Positions 34,885 to 42,123 of a stretch of 58,923 nt of DNA are shown piece by piece. Below the pieces are notes generated by a model, which saw nothing but the letters and a program-made list of their open reading frames with translations, was not told the origin of the DNA and ran no database searches. Origin of the DNA: a virus; the IMG/VR virus record IMGVR_UViG_3300046171_000010, positions 1 to 58,923 of that record. One strand, 5' to 3'. How positions within the stretch are numbered: the stretch's first letter is position 1; every line of letters starts with the position of its first letter. The position numbers and the translations under genes are program-made.

Positions 34885-35964
34885 TCATTCTCCTTTCGTT
34901 GTTGTTACTAGACCGCACGCTTGGTTGGCCCAGCGATTGAAACTTGCACGCACTTTCTTAGCGTCCTCTGGCGTAGTAGCGTGGTTCATATCAGATTGTA
35001 TCATAAACACAGTTAGTAGTGGCAACCGTAGTTCATGGTCACTTGTTGTGAGTATGTGTTGTACCTCGTCACCATTGTACCTGTTACTTGAAGCCCACTG
35101 TGAGCTAGTCATCACGTTGGCCTTGCGTAGCTGGTTCTTGGCATCGCGTACATACTCCCAGTCGCGTATAGGTAACATCTTTCCTACATTACACGCCCAC
35201 TGCCAGAACTCGTCGAGATGTGGCTTTAGTTCTTTCTTGCGTACTTTGTCCACACGCGACTTGGGGTTGACCGGCTTGAACTCAGGACTGATTAGCGTCC
35301 AGTCACCAAAATAAATATCACCCACTAAGGTAGCATAGCCGAGTACTTTCGATTGACGTGCGAACACCAGATGCTTTTGGTCATCCTCACGCTGAAACTG
35401 CTCAAGCCAGTGCGCCGAGGACGCGCCAGCAGTAATGTAATCCCACTGCGCTGCATCAACCGACCGACTCTTGGGCAGGTAATACTTGGTGTAGTACGGC
35501 GCTCGGTCAGTCTTATTCACCACCGCGATGTACTGCCTGCCGCCAGCGTCACCAAAGTATCGTAGACTTACAGGTAAGAACTCAGCCAGAAACTGATACC
35601 GGCTTGTGTGTGCACCGTCGCCCGTCCCATTGCGTACCTTGACCGTCTCTACATATGTCCCATCAGGTTGCACTTGGATGTCCCACACAATAGGCGACAG
35701 ATTGCGTGTATCTGCAATCGACATAGGTATCGGATCGCGCTGGTAGTAGGTGCGAGTAAAATCTGGGTCACCGTACCCACCGTCGCACAAGGCGTAGCAG
35801 GTAGGTGATAACTTAACAATGTGTTCCCACTTACGATCTCGTCTGTAAGCAGGACGTAGATCATCCTCCTTCTTGTGGTGTTTACTGACCAGTGGCTTGG
35901 TGTCGTTGTACTTGCGCTCGACGTGCCAGAACGAGTCCATACCTTTTCTAAATCCGTATGCCAT
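34885..35964 (-). CDS. Hypothetical protein (359 aa) downstream of the VWA gene
   Basis: I start at ATG 35964 (MAYGFRKGMDSFWHVERKYN), preceded by AAGGAAAAGGTA; the frame is open 216 bases further into the VWA gene but without a better start. Aromatic-rich (many Tyr, Trp, Phe), with RPAYRRDRKWEHIVKLSPTC, YYTKYYLPKSRSV and a helical C-terminus (HLDEFWQWACNVGKMLPIRD). No known domain. Located 10 bases after the VWA gene. Confidence 0.6.
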   Translation of the reverse strand: MAYGFRKGMDSFWHVERKYNDTKPLVSKHHKKEDDLRPAYRRDRKWEHIVKLSPTCYALCDGGYGDPDFTRTYYQRDPIPMSIADTRNLSPIVWDIQVQPDGTYVETVKVRNGTGDGAHTSRYQFLAEFLPVSLRYFGDAGGRQYIAVVNKTDRAPYYTKYYLPKSRSVDAAQWDYITAGASSAHWLEQFQREDDQKHLVFARQSKVLGYATLVGDIYFGDWTLISPEFKPVNPKSRVDKVRKKELKPHLDEFWQWACNVGKMLPIRDWEYVRDAKNQLRKANVMTSSQWASSNRYNGDEVQHILTTSDHELRLPLLTVFMIQSDMNHATTPEDAKKVRASFNRWANQACGLVTTTKGE

Positions 35965-35974
35965 TACCTTTTCC

Positions 35975-37270
35975 TTACATGTTGCTTGATTGAATGTGTA
36001 CGACCTTGCCCGTATCGGGAGTCGCACGCTTGTTGTCCAGAACACACCACAGAGTCGGGCACTTCCATGTACCCCAGTCACCGAACAGGTGACCATCGGT
36101 GAAGATGATCGTTGCTTGCGGCTTGATCTGATGTTGCTGCATGTACTCGACCACGCACTCAACATCGGTGCCGCCACCACCTTTGGGTCTGGTAGATTGA
36201 GCCAGCGTGTCTAGCTCGTGCGTAGCGTATGACTCGTCACCCACAACCTCGTCACCCCAGTACAGTAAGCGAACCTTATCGGGCTTGATCGTAGTGCAGA
36301 TCGACTGAACCTCGGATAAGAACAAGGCCACCGCTGTGTCACTGATAGACCCTGACGTGTCAATGGCAAGCACAAGCTCATCGACTCTCTCGCTGATACC
36401 GCTGGGCAGATACACACCGGCACCAATGTACCGGCGGTTGGGACGTTTCCATGTGGAGTAGTCGTTACCCGTACAGGTTGTCTGGATGAACTCACGCAGT
36501 ACCTCACGCCAGTTGACCTGCGGCTGCATAAGCTCATCGAACCTGCGGTTGCCGTTAGCACCCAGCTTGCCAGCCATCATGCTGCCCTGACGTATCGCCA
36601 CGTCGATGTCTTTCTCAAGCTCTTTGATCTCATCGTCCGACAGCTTGTTGGCTTCTTCCCAATCATGCTCATCAAAGCCTTGGGCGGAAGACGTACCTTG
36701 TGGGTTACTACCACCTGACCCGTTAGGTGGAACTGGATTGCCGTTGCCGGTGGGTGGTTTGCCTCTGCCAGTGGGTGGTTTGCCTCGTCCCTTCTGTTCT
36801 TCTCTCAGCTTGTGGAAGATAGCAGCCGAGTCCATCCATGCCCCATCGGGCTTGCGGAACTTCTCGTCATACAAACCTTGGTACTTGCCGGTGGGCATCT
36901 TGGCGAACCCATCCTCACGGTTGTCATCCACAATGGTGCCGTTGATGTAGTAGTCACATGCTTGGTTGGCTAGGCTCGGATCAATGTCGTACATCCACCT
37001 GTAAGTTGTTAGGTGGCGTAGTAGCTTGTGACCCTCGTCTTCGTGCAGCGCAACAAAGCGAAGCTCGGCATCGGTCAGTGCATCGACCATCTCACGTCCG
37101 AACACCACATCGCGTCCGTTGGTACATGCGGTTGGTACGTCATCGCTGACAGTCTTGGTGCCGATCATAAGAACACCAGCCAGTGCGATGTATCTGTCAT
37201 GCGCCGTGATGTCCACGATTGCCTTGGCGATCCGCTGCTCGGCGGTCAGTTGTTGGTTCAGTGCTAACAT
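35975..37270 (-). CDS. VWA protein with N-terminal metallopeptidase-like region (DUF2201/CobT-like, 431 aa)
   Basis: The N-terminal region (1-150) resembles DUF2201 predicted metallopeptidases: ALTDAELRFVALHEDEGHKL, with ANQACDYYIN matching the family's A-D--IN helix. The usual HExxH appears as His76-Glu77 then His81 (HExxxH), so metal binding is doubtful. A Gly/Pro linker follows (158-190, with GRGKPPT repeated). The VWA domain has an intact MIDAS: DTSGS (304-308), Thr368 in GGGGTD, and Asp392 in IFTDGH. VWA partners of MoxR ATPases act as substrate adaptors. It starts 9 bases after the ATPase gene. Confidence 0.8.
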   Translation of the reverse strand: MLALNQQLTAEQRIAKAIVDITAHDRYIALAGVLMIGTKTVSDDVPTACTNGRDVVFGREMVDALTDAELRFVALHEDEGHKLLRHLTTYRWMYDIDPSLANQACDYYINGTIVDDNREDGFAKMPTGKYQGLYDEKFRKPDGAWMDSAAIFHKLREEQKGRGKPPTGRGKPPTGNGNPVPPNGSGGSNPQGTSSAQGFDEHDWEEANKLSDDEIKELEKDIDVAIRQGSMMAGKLGANGNRRFDELMQPQVNWREVLREFIQTTCTGNDYSTWKRPNRRYIGAGVYLPSGISERVDELVLAIDTSGSISDTAVALFLSEVQSICTTIKPDKVRLLYWGDEVVGDESYATHELDTLAQSTRPKGGGGTDVECVVEYMQQHQIKPQATIIFTDGHLFGDWGTWKCPTLWCVLDNKRATPDTGKVVHIQSSNM

Positions 37271-37279
37271 GTTGTCTCC

Positions 37280-38383
37280 TTACACCTTGTCCGCTGCGAA
37301 CATGTAGTTGTTGTTCATAGCCCACTGTGTGAACTGCTTGTTCTGCATGACCATAGACTGCTTGGTCTTGTTGTACTTACTGGCCCGAACACCGTTGGCA
37401 AACAGACTCTGGAACTCAGTGCCGAGGCGCAGCATGTAAGTCATCCACGCATCCATCCACTCACGCTCAACCGTTGACAGTGAACGGAACACCACCATGC
37501 AGGTAGCTGATGCCGATGTCGGTATCTTGGCGTTCTCTGGATCAGTCTTGATTGACTCCAATGTGGGTAGCTGGTCAGCCAGCTTGAGGAATGCCATGAA
37601 GTCCATAGCTGCGCGGGCACCGATAGTACCAATGAGTGCTGCTGTTAACGTGTCATCGTCAAGCCCATCACGGTTCTGCAAGATGTCACTCGCTGCATGC
37701 AGTGAACGTGGCGTACAGAACGCAGTCCGACCTGTTGCTTGTGGGTGGAAGATGTACTGGTTGTCATCTGGATTCGGCACATCACGGAAGTCTTGCATGA
37801 CCTGCGGATTGTCTTTGACCCAGCCGAGTATCGTGTGATCGACACCGTTGCTGATGCCCCACTCCACCCAGTCCATAGCGTCGGGCTTCTTGGTCTCAAC
37901 AACCGTCAGGCGATTCAGTTGGTGTGGCAGTAACAAGTCACCCACACCCTCACTGCCGAGGTTAGTCGTGGCGAACACAATAGAGTCTTTGTGCAGTGTG
38001 TAGCTGCCGATCTTGCGCTCCAGCATCAAACGCATCAGGGCGTTCTTCACTGCGGGGTTGGCCTTACCTAGCTCGTCGATCATCAGGATGATGGGCTTGT
38101 GATTGTGTACACCAAGCTCTTCGTTGGTCAGGTATGTCACATAGCCGGTGCCGTCATCCATCTTGGCGATGTTGGGTATCGTGATGTCACCCAAGTCCTT
38201 AGTCGTACCATCAAAGTAGCAGGGCATGTGGCTCGGCTTTGCCGCTGCGATCTCTTGCAGCATTGATGATTTACCAGAACCCATCGGCCCTTGGGCGAGG
38301 ACTGTGCGGTGTGCACCAATACCCAAGATGAGGCTGACAGTCTGATCGTTACCCAGTGCGTACATTGCTTGTGCATAGCTCAT
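37280..38383 (-). CDS. MoxR/CobS-type AAA+ ATPase (367 aa)
   Basis: Start at ATG 38383 (MSYAQAMYALGNDQTVSLIL) with AAAGGAG upstream; a longer frame to 38431 only translates the operator palindrome. Walker A GPMGSGKSS (32-40), Walker B ILMIDELGKA (Asp103, Glu104), sensor 1 VFATTN (137-141) and a lid helix region (GRTAFCTPRSLHAASDIL) place it among MoxR-like AAA+ proteins. These usually work as hexamers with a VWA protein to remodel or activate targets. It is driven by a perfect-hexamer promoter at 38504. Confidence 0.85.
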   Translation of the reverse strand: MSYAQAMYALGNDQTVSLILGIGAHRTVLAQGPMGSGKSSMLQEIAAAKPSHMPCYFDGTTKDLGDITIPNIAKMDDGTGYVTYLTNEELGVHNHKPIILMIDELGKANPAVKNALMRLMLERKIGSYTLHKDSIVFATTNLGSEGVGDLLLPHQLNRLTVVETKKPDAMDWVEWGISNGVDHTILGWVKDNPQVMQDFRDVPNPDDNQYIFHPQATGRTAFCTPRSLHAASDILQNRDGLDDDTLTAALIGTIGARAAMDFMAFLKLADQLPTLESIKTDPENAKIPTSASATCMVVFRSLSTVEREWMDAWMTYMLRLGTEFQSLFANGVRASKYNKTKQSMVMQNKQFTQWAMNNNYMFAADKV

Positions 38384-38411
38384 GGCTATCTCCTTTCGTT
38401 GTGTTGTTGGT

Positions 38412-38434
38412 TTTGTGTATAAGTCATACACAAA
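38412..38434. promoter_or_regulatory. Operator-like palindrome, copy 1
   Basis: TTTGTGTAT, AAGTC, ATACACAAA: perfect 9-bp arms. It lies in the 5' leader of the MoxR gene, about 42 bases downstream of the TATAAT and 28 bases before the ATG, a site where a bound repressor would block transcription. Three further copies occur at 40568, 41087 and 42101. Confidence 0.7.
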
Positions 38435-38475
38435 GTTGGTTAGTGATAGGCGGTATTGCCCTGTTGTGTGTAACC

Positions 38476-38504
38476 ATTATACATGGTATTTCGTGTTATG
38501 TCAA
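38476..38504 (-). promoter_or_regulatory. Sigma70-type promoter for the MoxR/VWA operon
   Basis: Minus strand: TTGACA (38504-38499), 17-base spacer, TATAAT (38481-38476), both consensus hexamers. The spacer begins TAACACG, shared with the promoter at 40633-40661 and (one base offset) that at 42038-42066. Confidence 0.8.
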
Positions 38505-38518
38505 AGTACCCAACGCCC

Positions 38519-39439
38519 CTAGATGTCTAGGGACGGTAAGTTGCGGATAATATCTTTGACCTCCTGTTGCTTCTCAAGACGTAGGCTCTCGCTGTTCTTG
38601 AGCGCGTCGGTGTTCACACCGTATAGCGTGTTCTCCAGTTGGTCAGCGATTGCGGTCATGCGAGTGTCGCCGGTCACATTGAAGTCACGCATCATACGTA
38701 TCAGCTCCAGCGACGTATCGAAGACGCTATCGTATAACCTGTTATACTTCTGATTACCGTTGGCATCGAACTCGTCCTTGGGCGATAGCTGACGCAGTAC
38801 AGTCTCAAGGTTCTTCTTGAGCCGCGACCAGATGTCGTTGGATACACCTTGTATCTGGGCACCGTAGAACTCGTCATACTCTTGCTTGAGTATTTCCTGC
38901 TGCTCGTTGGGTATGTCCAGAGCGAAGTGCCCAGACTCAGGTACCGGCTGTTTGGATAGCGACCACCCGAACTTCCTGCGTATCTCGTCAACCGGCGGGT
39001 ACTCGTTGTGATCGAACATGTTGCCTAGCTCTGCCATCGCAGTAGACGTGCGCCACTGGTACGCATCCTCGAACAGTTTGTAGAGCCTCCAGAACTCTTG
39101 CTCCAAACCTGTCATGTGGTTGATGTAGTCAAAGAACACAGACGTTGGTATGAACCGTAGCCCCATGTCAGACCACGGCGCAGTCATCGCGTAGTGCTCG
39201 TTGCGTGCATTGCCCACAAACTTCTTGAGATCCTCAAGCTCGGTGCACCCAGCAAGCAGGTTCTTGTTGTAGTTGCCAGCCTTGGTGGACGCACCGCTGT
39301 CACGAGCGACCTTGGCAGATGCTACCTTGTCCTTCTTGCGTGCTGTCCACACAGAGACATTGAGTTGAACCAGTATGCCGCCTGATCCGATGCTAGGTAT
39401 GTTGGCTACGTCAGGTGTAGCGGTTAGTGCTTGTTCCAT
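38519..39439 (-). CDS. DUF3150-like protein, partner of the MoxR/VWA pair (306 aa)
   Basis: Residues about 22-37 read GILVQLNVSVWTARKKD, and MGLRFIPTSVFFDYI follows near 91-105; both are like DUF3150 proteins (a LDVSIWSGRKKL-type start, then a GVRFLG--AVP block). Between them is TELEDLKKFVGNARNEHYAM. In conjugative elements DUF3150 genes sit next to CobS-like AAA+ and CobT-like VWA genes, exactly the arrangement here. The remaining 200 residues are helical. Function of the triad is unknown. Assignment is from memory of the motif. Confidence 0.6.
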   Translation of the reverse strand: MEQALTATPDVANIPSIGSGGILVQLNVSVWTARKKDKVASAKVARDSGASTKAGNYNKNLLAGCTELEDLKKFVGNARNEHYAMTAPWSDMGLRFIPTSVFFDYINHMTGLEQEFWRLYKLFEDAYQWRTSTAMAELGNMFDHNEYPPVDEIRRKFGWSLSKQPVPESGHFALDIPNEQQEILKQEYDEFYGAQIQGVSNDIWSRLKKNLETVLRQLSPKDEFDANGNQKYNRLYDSVFDTSLELIRMMRDFNVTGDTRMTAIADQLENTLYGVNTDALKNSESLRLEKQQEVKDIIRNLPSLDI

Positions 39440-39462
39440 TGGGAACTCCTTATCGTTGGTTT

Positions 39463-39480
39463 GTTATAGGTTCCTATAAC
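39463..39480. promoter_or_regulatory. 18-bp palindrome before the DUF3150-like gene
   Basis: GTTATAGG-TT-CCTATAAC, perfect 8-bp arms, 24 bases upstream of the ATG at 39439, at the end of the previous gene (7 bases from its stop). Could be an operator or a small hairpin; it has no T-tract on either side. Confidence 0.4.
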
Positions 39481-39486
39481 TTTGGT

Positions 39487-39939
39487 TTAGTGAATCGTTT
39501 GCTTAGATCTGGGCAAGTACTCTGAGTAGTCACCTGCTGCGTCCAATAGTTTATGCAACCTGTCCCGCCAAGAACTTGCGGATCTACTCTCCCACTGATA
39601 CACAAGCACCGCGCTTTTACGCAATGCCATGAGGTTGACGGTGCCATAGCGTGAACTGTCGAGATACTGAACATGGTTCTTGGTGTACACACGCTCAGGC
39701 ATGTCGAGCAAACTGAACAGCGCATTGAGCCGTGACTGCGTGGTACGAGTAGGCCAGCCAGCATTGCTTACCCATAACCTCTTAACCCCATCTCGATTCG
39801 ACATGGTGGCAATACGGTTGCCGTGCAGTAACAGGTCTAGGTCACGAGTCGTGGGGTTGATCGCTGACGCGGTGTTAGCGATTGCCTTGGTGTCGCCGTT
39901 GATGAACGCACCGATAACTTCTTTCTCTATCTTACGCAT
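39487..39939 (-). CDS. Hypothetical protein (150 aa)
   Basis: Begins MRKIEKEVIGAFINGDTKAI; continues TRDLDLLLHGNRIATMSNRD, VKRLWVSNAGWPTRTTQSRL, SRYGTVNLMALRKSAVLV. The same layout (short helix, then LHGN-IA----G-----AGW-T-TT--RLNAL) is known to me from phage and conjugative-element proteins of unknown role. It overlaps the membrane protein gene upstream by 8 bases. Confidence 0.55.
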   Translation of the reverse strand: MRKIEKEVIGAFINGDTKAIANTASAINPTTRDLDLLLHGNRIATMSNRDGVKRLWVSNAGWPTRTTQSRLNALFSLLDMPERVYTKNHVQYLDSSRYGTVNLMALRKSAVLVYQWESRSASSWRDRLHKLLDAAGDYSEYLPRSKQTIH

Positions 39940-40321
39940 TACTCTTCTCCTCTAATGCTGAATTGATTACATGGTCTGTGGGCATGTTGCGCCGTGCCTC
40001 GTAGTGCAGTCGCTCGTGCTTAACAATGAACTTAGCAATCCTGTTCACGTCATCTTCGGTGTAAGTTCTTTTCCTTTCGCAAGCCGCGTCGAGCAGGTCA
40101 TCCCTAAAAATTATGGTCATGGTTACGATCATGCCGATACCGGCGACGATCATTAGTGGGCCGCAGAAACTGAACACCCAGTGCGTTGGCAGATCTGTGA
40201 CGTAGTAGCTCCACGTTCCGTAGGCACCGCCCAAAAGAATGACGGCACCCGCGAGGCTGAAGGACAAGAATTTAAGAAACGCGAGTAGGACTAGGAATAG
40301 TGTCTTTACTACATTACCCAC
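39932..40321 (-). CDS. Membrane protein (129 aa)
   Basis: Two hydrophobic segments, residues 5-32 (TLFLVLLAFLKFLSFSLAGA) and 47-70 (WVFSFCGPLMIVAGIGMIVT), followed by a charged cytoplasmic helix (VNRIAKFIVKHERLHYEARR). Early-operon membrane proteins often alter the host envelope or exclude other phages; no family is recognised. Confidence 0.55.
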   Translation of the reverse strand: MGNVVKTLFLVLLAFLKFLSFSLAGAVILLGGAYGTWSYYVTDLPTHWVFSFCGPLMIVAGIGMIVTMTIIFRDDLLDAACERKRTYTEDDVNRIAKFIVKHERLHYEARRNMPTDHVINSALEEKSNA

Positions 40322-40544
40322 CGTATTCTCCCGACAACTTAGATGCTCTGTCCTCCAACAGCTCAGACATAGTGTCTAGCCGACCTTCTAATCCAACGCG
40401 CTCTTCGTATGACGCATCGAGGCAGTAAACGGCACTACGCATCGCGGCTACTTCTTTGAGCAGGTTGCCGATCAAGTCTAGATTCTCGGCGTTGCCCCGC
40501 ATTAGTAGAGCTTCCTGACATAGTTGCTTTCCAAGTTTTGACAT
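40314..40544 (-). CDS. Small helical early protein (76 aa)
   Basis: Start at ATG 40544 (MSKLGKQLCQEALLMRGNAE) after AAAGGAGACAGCA. The longer frame to 40589 only reads through the operator palindrome. Two or three amphipathic helices, no motif. First gene of the leftmost minus-strand operon, with promoter at 40633-40661 and operator copy 2 in the leader. The leader sequence around the ribosome site (AACGAAAGGAGA) is shared with the MoxR gene. Confidence 0.6.
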   Translation of the reverse strand: MSKLGKQLCQEALLMRGNAENLDLIGNLLKEVAAMRSAVYCLDASYEERVGLEGRLDTMSELLEDRASKLSGEYGG

Positions 40545-40567
40545 TGCTGTCTCCTTTCGTTGTTGGT

Positions 40568-40590
40568 TTTGTGTATAGGTCATACACAAA
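40568..40590. promoter_or_regulatory. Operator-like palindrome, copy 2
   Basis: TTTGTGTAT, AGGTC, ATACACAAA. Lies 42 bases downstream of the promoter -10 and 23 bases before the ATG of the 76-residue gene, the same arrangement as copy 1. Confidence 0.7.
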
Positions 40591-40632
40591 AAGTGAGTGA
40601 GTCGGGCAGGGATCTCCCCACCGACAAGAGAT

Positions 40633-40661
40633 ATTGTCTCACATATAACGTGTTATGTCAA
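40633..40661 (-). promoter_or_regulatory. Sigma70-type promoter of the leftmost early operon
   Basis: Minus strand TTGACA (40661-40656), 17-base spacer starting TAACACGTTAT, then GACAAT (40638-40633, four of six matches to TATAAT). Confidence 0.65.
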
Positions 40662-40687
40662 GTAGTGGTGTTTGGTGGTAGGGCGTG

Positions 40688-41040
40688 TAATGTAGCGTAA
40701 TGTAACGCAATGTAACACCGCGTGGGTCTGTAGGTCATTGAATATACAGTAAAATCCCAATATAGCTTTTTTGGGGAAATTGAATGGGTCTCAGCGTTTG
40801 TGTGGAGAGAAGGTTACATTCGCAAAAGAAGCCTTCTTTTTCCCACCCTATATATATATTTTTATAAAAAAGATACATTACATATAAATATAGAAAATTA
40901 GTCTTTTTCGCATAGTGCGTTCGTGCGATCTCGCGCCAGTTACCATTAGATACCACCAAACTAATGTAACATTTCGACCCTCAAAAAACGTTACATTAGG
41001 GGGACAAAGCGTTACAAACGATACAAAAGAAAGTTACATT
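40688..41040. repeat. GTTACATT iteron cluster with AT-rich core, candidate replication origin
   Basis: Three tandem decamers at 40688-40717 (TAATGTAGCG, TAATGTAACG, CAATGTAACA). Further AATGTAAC/GTTACATT copies lie at 40813, 40963, 40990 and 41033, plus related GTTACAAA at 41011 and TACATTA at 40874. Between them, 40848-40905 is almost only A and T. Short repeats beside an AT-rich stretch in a non-coding region, next to divergent regulatory sites, is the usual look of a phage or plasmid origin. No gene is present from 40591 to 41212. Confidence 0.5.
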
Positions 41041-41044
41041 ACCC

Positions 41045-41153
41045 CGCACCTCTAATCTAGGAACTGGTTTCGTGGTAACGTGTTAGTTTGTGTATGATCT
41101 ATACACAAAACGTATCATCTCGTGGCGCACCTCTAATATAGGAACTGGTATCG
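41045..41153. repeat. Pair of 28-bp direct repeats flanking an operator palindrome
   Basis: 41045-41072 and 41126-41153 match at 26 of 28 positions (core TCTAAT, then TAGGAACTGGT). Between them sit TAACGTGTTA (41076-41085) and palindrome copy 3. The repeats are 81 bases apart, roughly eight helical turns. Confidence 0.65.
41087..41109. promoter_or_regulatory. Operator-like palindrome, copy 3
   Basis: TTTGTGTAT, GATCT, ATACACAAA: the arms are identical to the other copies while the spacer differs, so selection is on the arms. Located within the direct-repeat pair, not obviously in a leader. Confidence 0.65.
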
Positions 41154-41166
41154 AAAAATTCGAGAC

Positions 41167-41190
41167 AAAAAAAAGCCCCCTTGCGGGGGC
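41167..41190 (-). terminator. Strong rho-independent terminator
   Basis: Minus strand: GCCCCC, loop GCAA, GGGGGC, then TTTTTTTT (41174-41167). It follows the 255-residue gene by 22 bases. Confidence 0.9.
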
Positions 41191-41212
41191 TTCGGTTGGT
41201 GAGGTTGGTGGG

Positions 41213-41980
41213 TTACTTGTTACGGTGGCTCAGAGTGCGGGTTAGTCCTGCAAGTAATCCCTGCACTGATTTGCTCTCCGCGATTACAGCCTGTTCTGCC
41301 ACATCGAATGCCGCCAGCTTGTTCACCAATTCAATCAGCGTGGGGTGCTGAATCGAGCGCGGTGCTGGTGAGGTTTTGACCTCGGTTACTGGGCCGGATT
41401 CAACGTGCGTATCAGTTGAGACGCCGCCGGTTTGGGTATCCTTACCCTTGGCAGTCTGCGCCTTGGGCGCTTTGTTCGGCTTTTCTACTTTAGGCACACC
41501 CAACATGCTGTTGACTGATCCGCGAAGATTAGCCATGCCAGTGCTGATACGGTTATCGGTAGTACGCTGCGCCTTAATGAAAGCCGCCAGCGCCTTTTTC
41601 TGCGCCGCGTTCACCGGCTTTTTATTGCCTGCGCATAGTTTTAGCTTGTGCGCCTTTACCGCGTCCCTATCCATTCCAAACAATTCCAGCGTGCTAAATC
41701 CGGCGAGGCCGACGGTACCGAATCGCTCGGTGTTAGCTAACACGTATCCGCGTTGAAGCGCGTGGAATTTGGTGTTGTCGGCATACTGCGCCTTGTTGAA
41801 TGATAAATCGCCGGTATTAATCATAGGCCTTGCGCCCTTGGCCTTGATATATTGCGCCGTCTTTGGCGACCATATTAGGCCTAACAGATTAGCGCAGGCG
41901 TCCTTCTGACTGATAGCGCCAGACGCGAACGCCTGTGACTGTTCTTCGATCCCCGCGATGTTGTAGTTTGAGTTTGACAT
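41213..41980 (-). CDS. Isolated hypothetical protein between promoter and terminator (255 aa)
   Basis: Residues 1-130 are probably globular (IAGIEEQSQAFASGAISQKD, LFGMDRDAVKAHKLKLCAGN), with a basic helix at about 120-140. A disordered Lys/Thr/Pro linker (165-210, KAPKAQTAKGKDTQTGG) follows, then a short C-terminal helical domain (HPTLIELVNKLAAFDVAEQA). It is a single-gene unit with its own promoter and terminator, beside the origin-like repeats. Codons look more GC-rich than the neighbours. An origin-binding, partition or regulatory protein would suit the site, but no domain is recognised. Confidence 0.6.
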   Translation of the reverse strand: MSNSNYNIAGIEEQSQAFASGAISQKDACANLLGLIWSPKTAQYIKAKGARPMINTGDLSFNKAQYADNTKFHALQRGYVLANTERFGTVGLAGFSTLELFGMDRDAVKAHKLKLCAGNKKPVNAAQKKALAAFIKAQRTTDNRISTGMANLRGSVNSMLGVPKVEKPNKAPKAQTAKGKDTQTGGVSTDTHVESGPVTEVKTSPAPRSIQHPTLIELVNKLAAFDVAEQAVIAESKSVQGLLAGLTRTLSHRNK

Positions 41981-42037
41981 GTTGTCAGTTCCTATTTTGT
42001 TGATTTACGTTGACAGAATTGCCCGCCAACGCCCCAA

Positions 42038-42066
42038 ATTATAGCGCGATAACGTGTTACATGCAA
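42038..42066 (-). promoter_or_regulatory. Promoter of the isolated 255-residue gene
   Basis: Minus strand TTGCAT (42066-42061), 17-base spacer, TATAAT (42043-42038). The spacer contains TAACACGTTAT like the other two early promoters. The start codon is 58 bases downstream of the -10. Confidence 0.7.
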
Positions 42067-42100
42067 GTAATACGTGTCATATGGCGTCAAATAGTGGTTT

Positions 42101-42123
42101 TTTGTGTATAAGTCATACACAAA
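42101..42123. promoter_or_regulatory. Operator-like palindrome, copy 4
   Basis: TTTGTGTAT, AAGTC, ATACACAAA. Here it lies 34 bases upstream of the -35 of the 255-residue gene instead of downstream of the promoter, an activator-like or bidirectional position facing the late-gene region. Confidence 0.65.

Noticed and set aside
35965-36180. Longer start of the 359-residue protein
   Set aside because: It lies inside the VWA coding region in another frame, is Ser/Arg-rich as in antisense shadows, and the ATG at 35964 has its own ribosome site.
38384-38431. Extended N-terminus of the MoxR-type ATPase (and similarly 40545-40589 for the 76-residue gene)
   Set aside because: The extra codons only translate the operator palindrome and ribosome-binding site; a good AAAGGAG lies just before the internal ATG in both.
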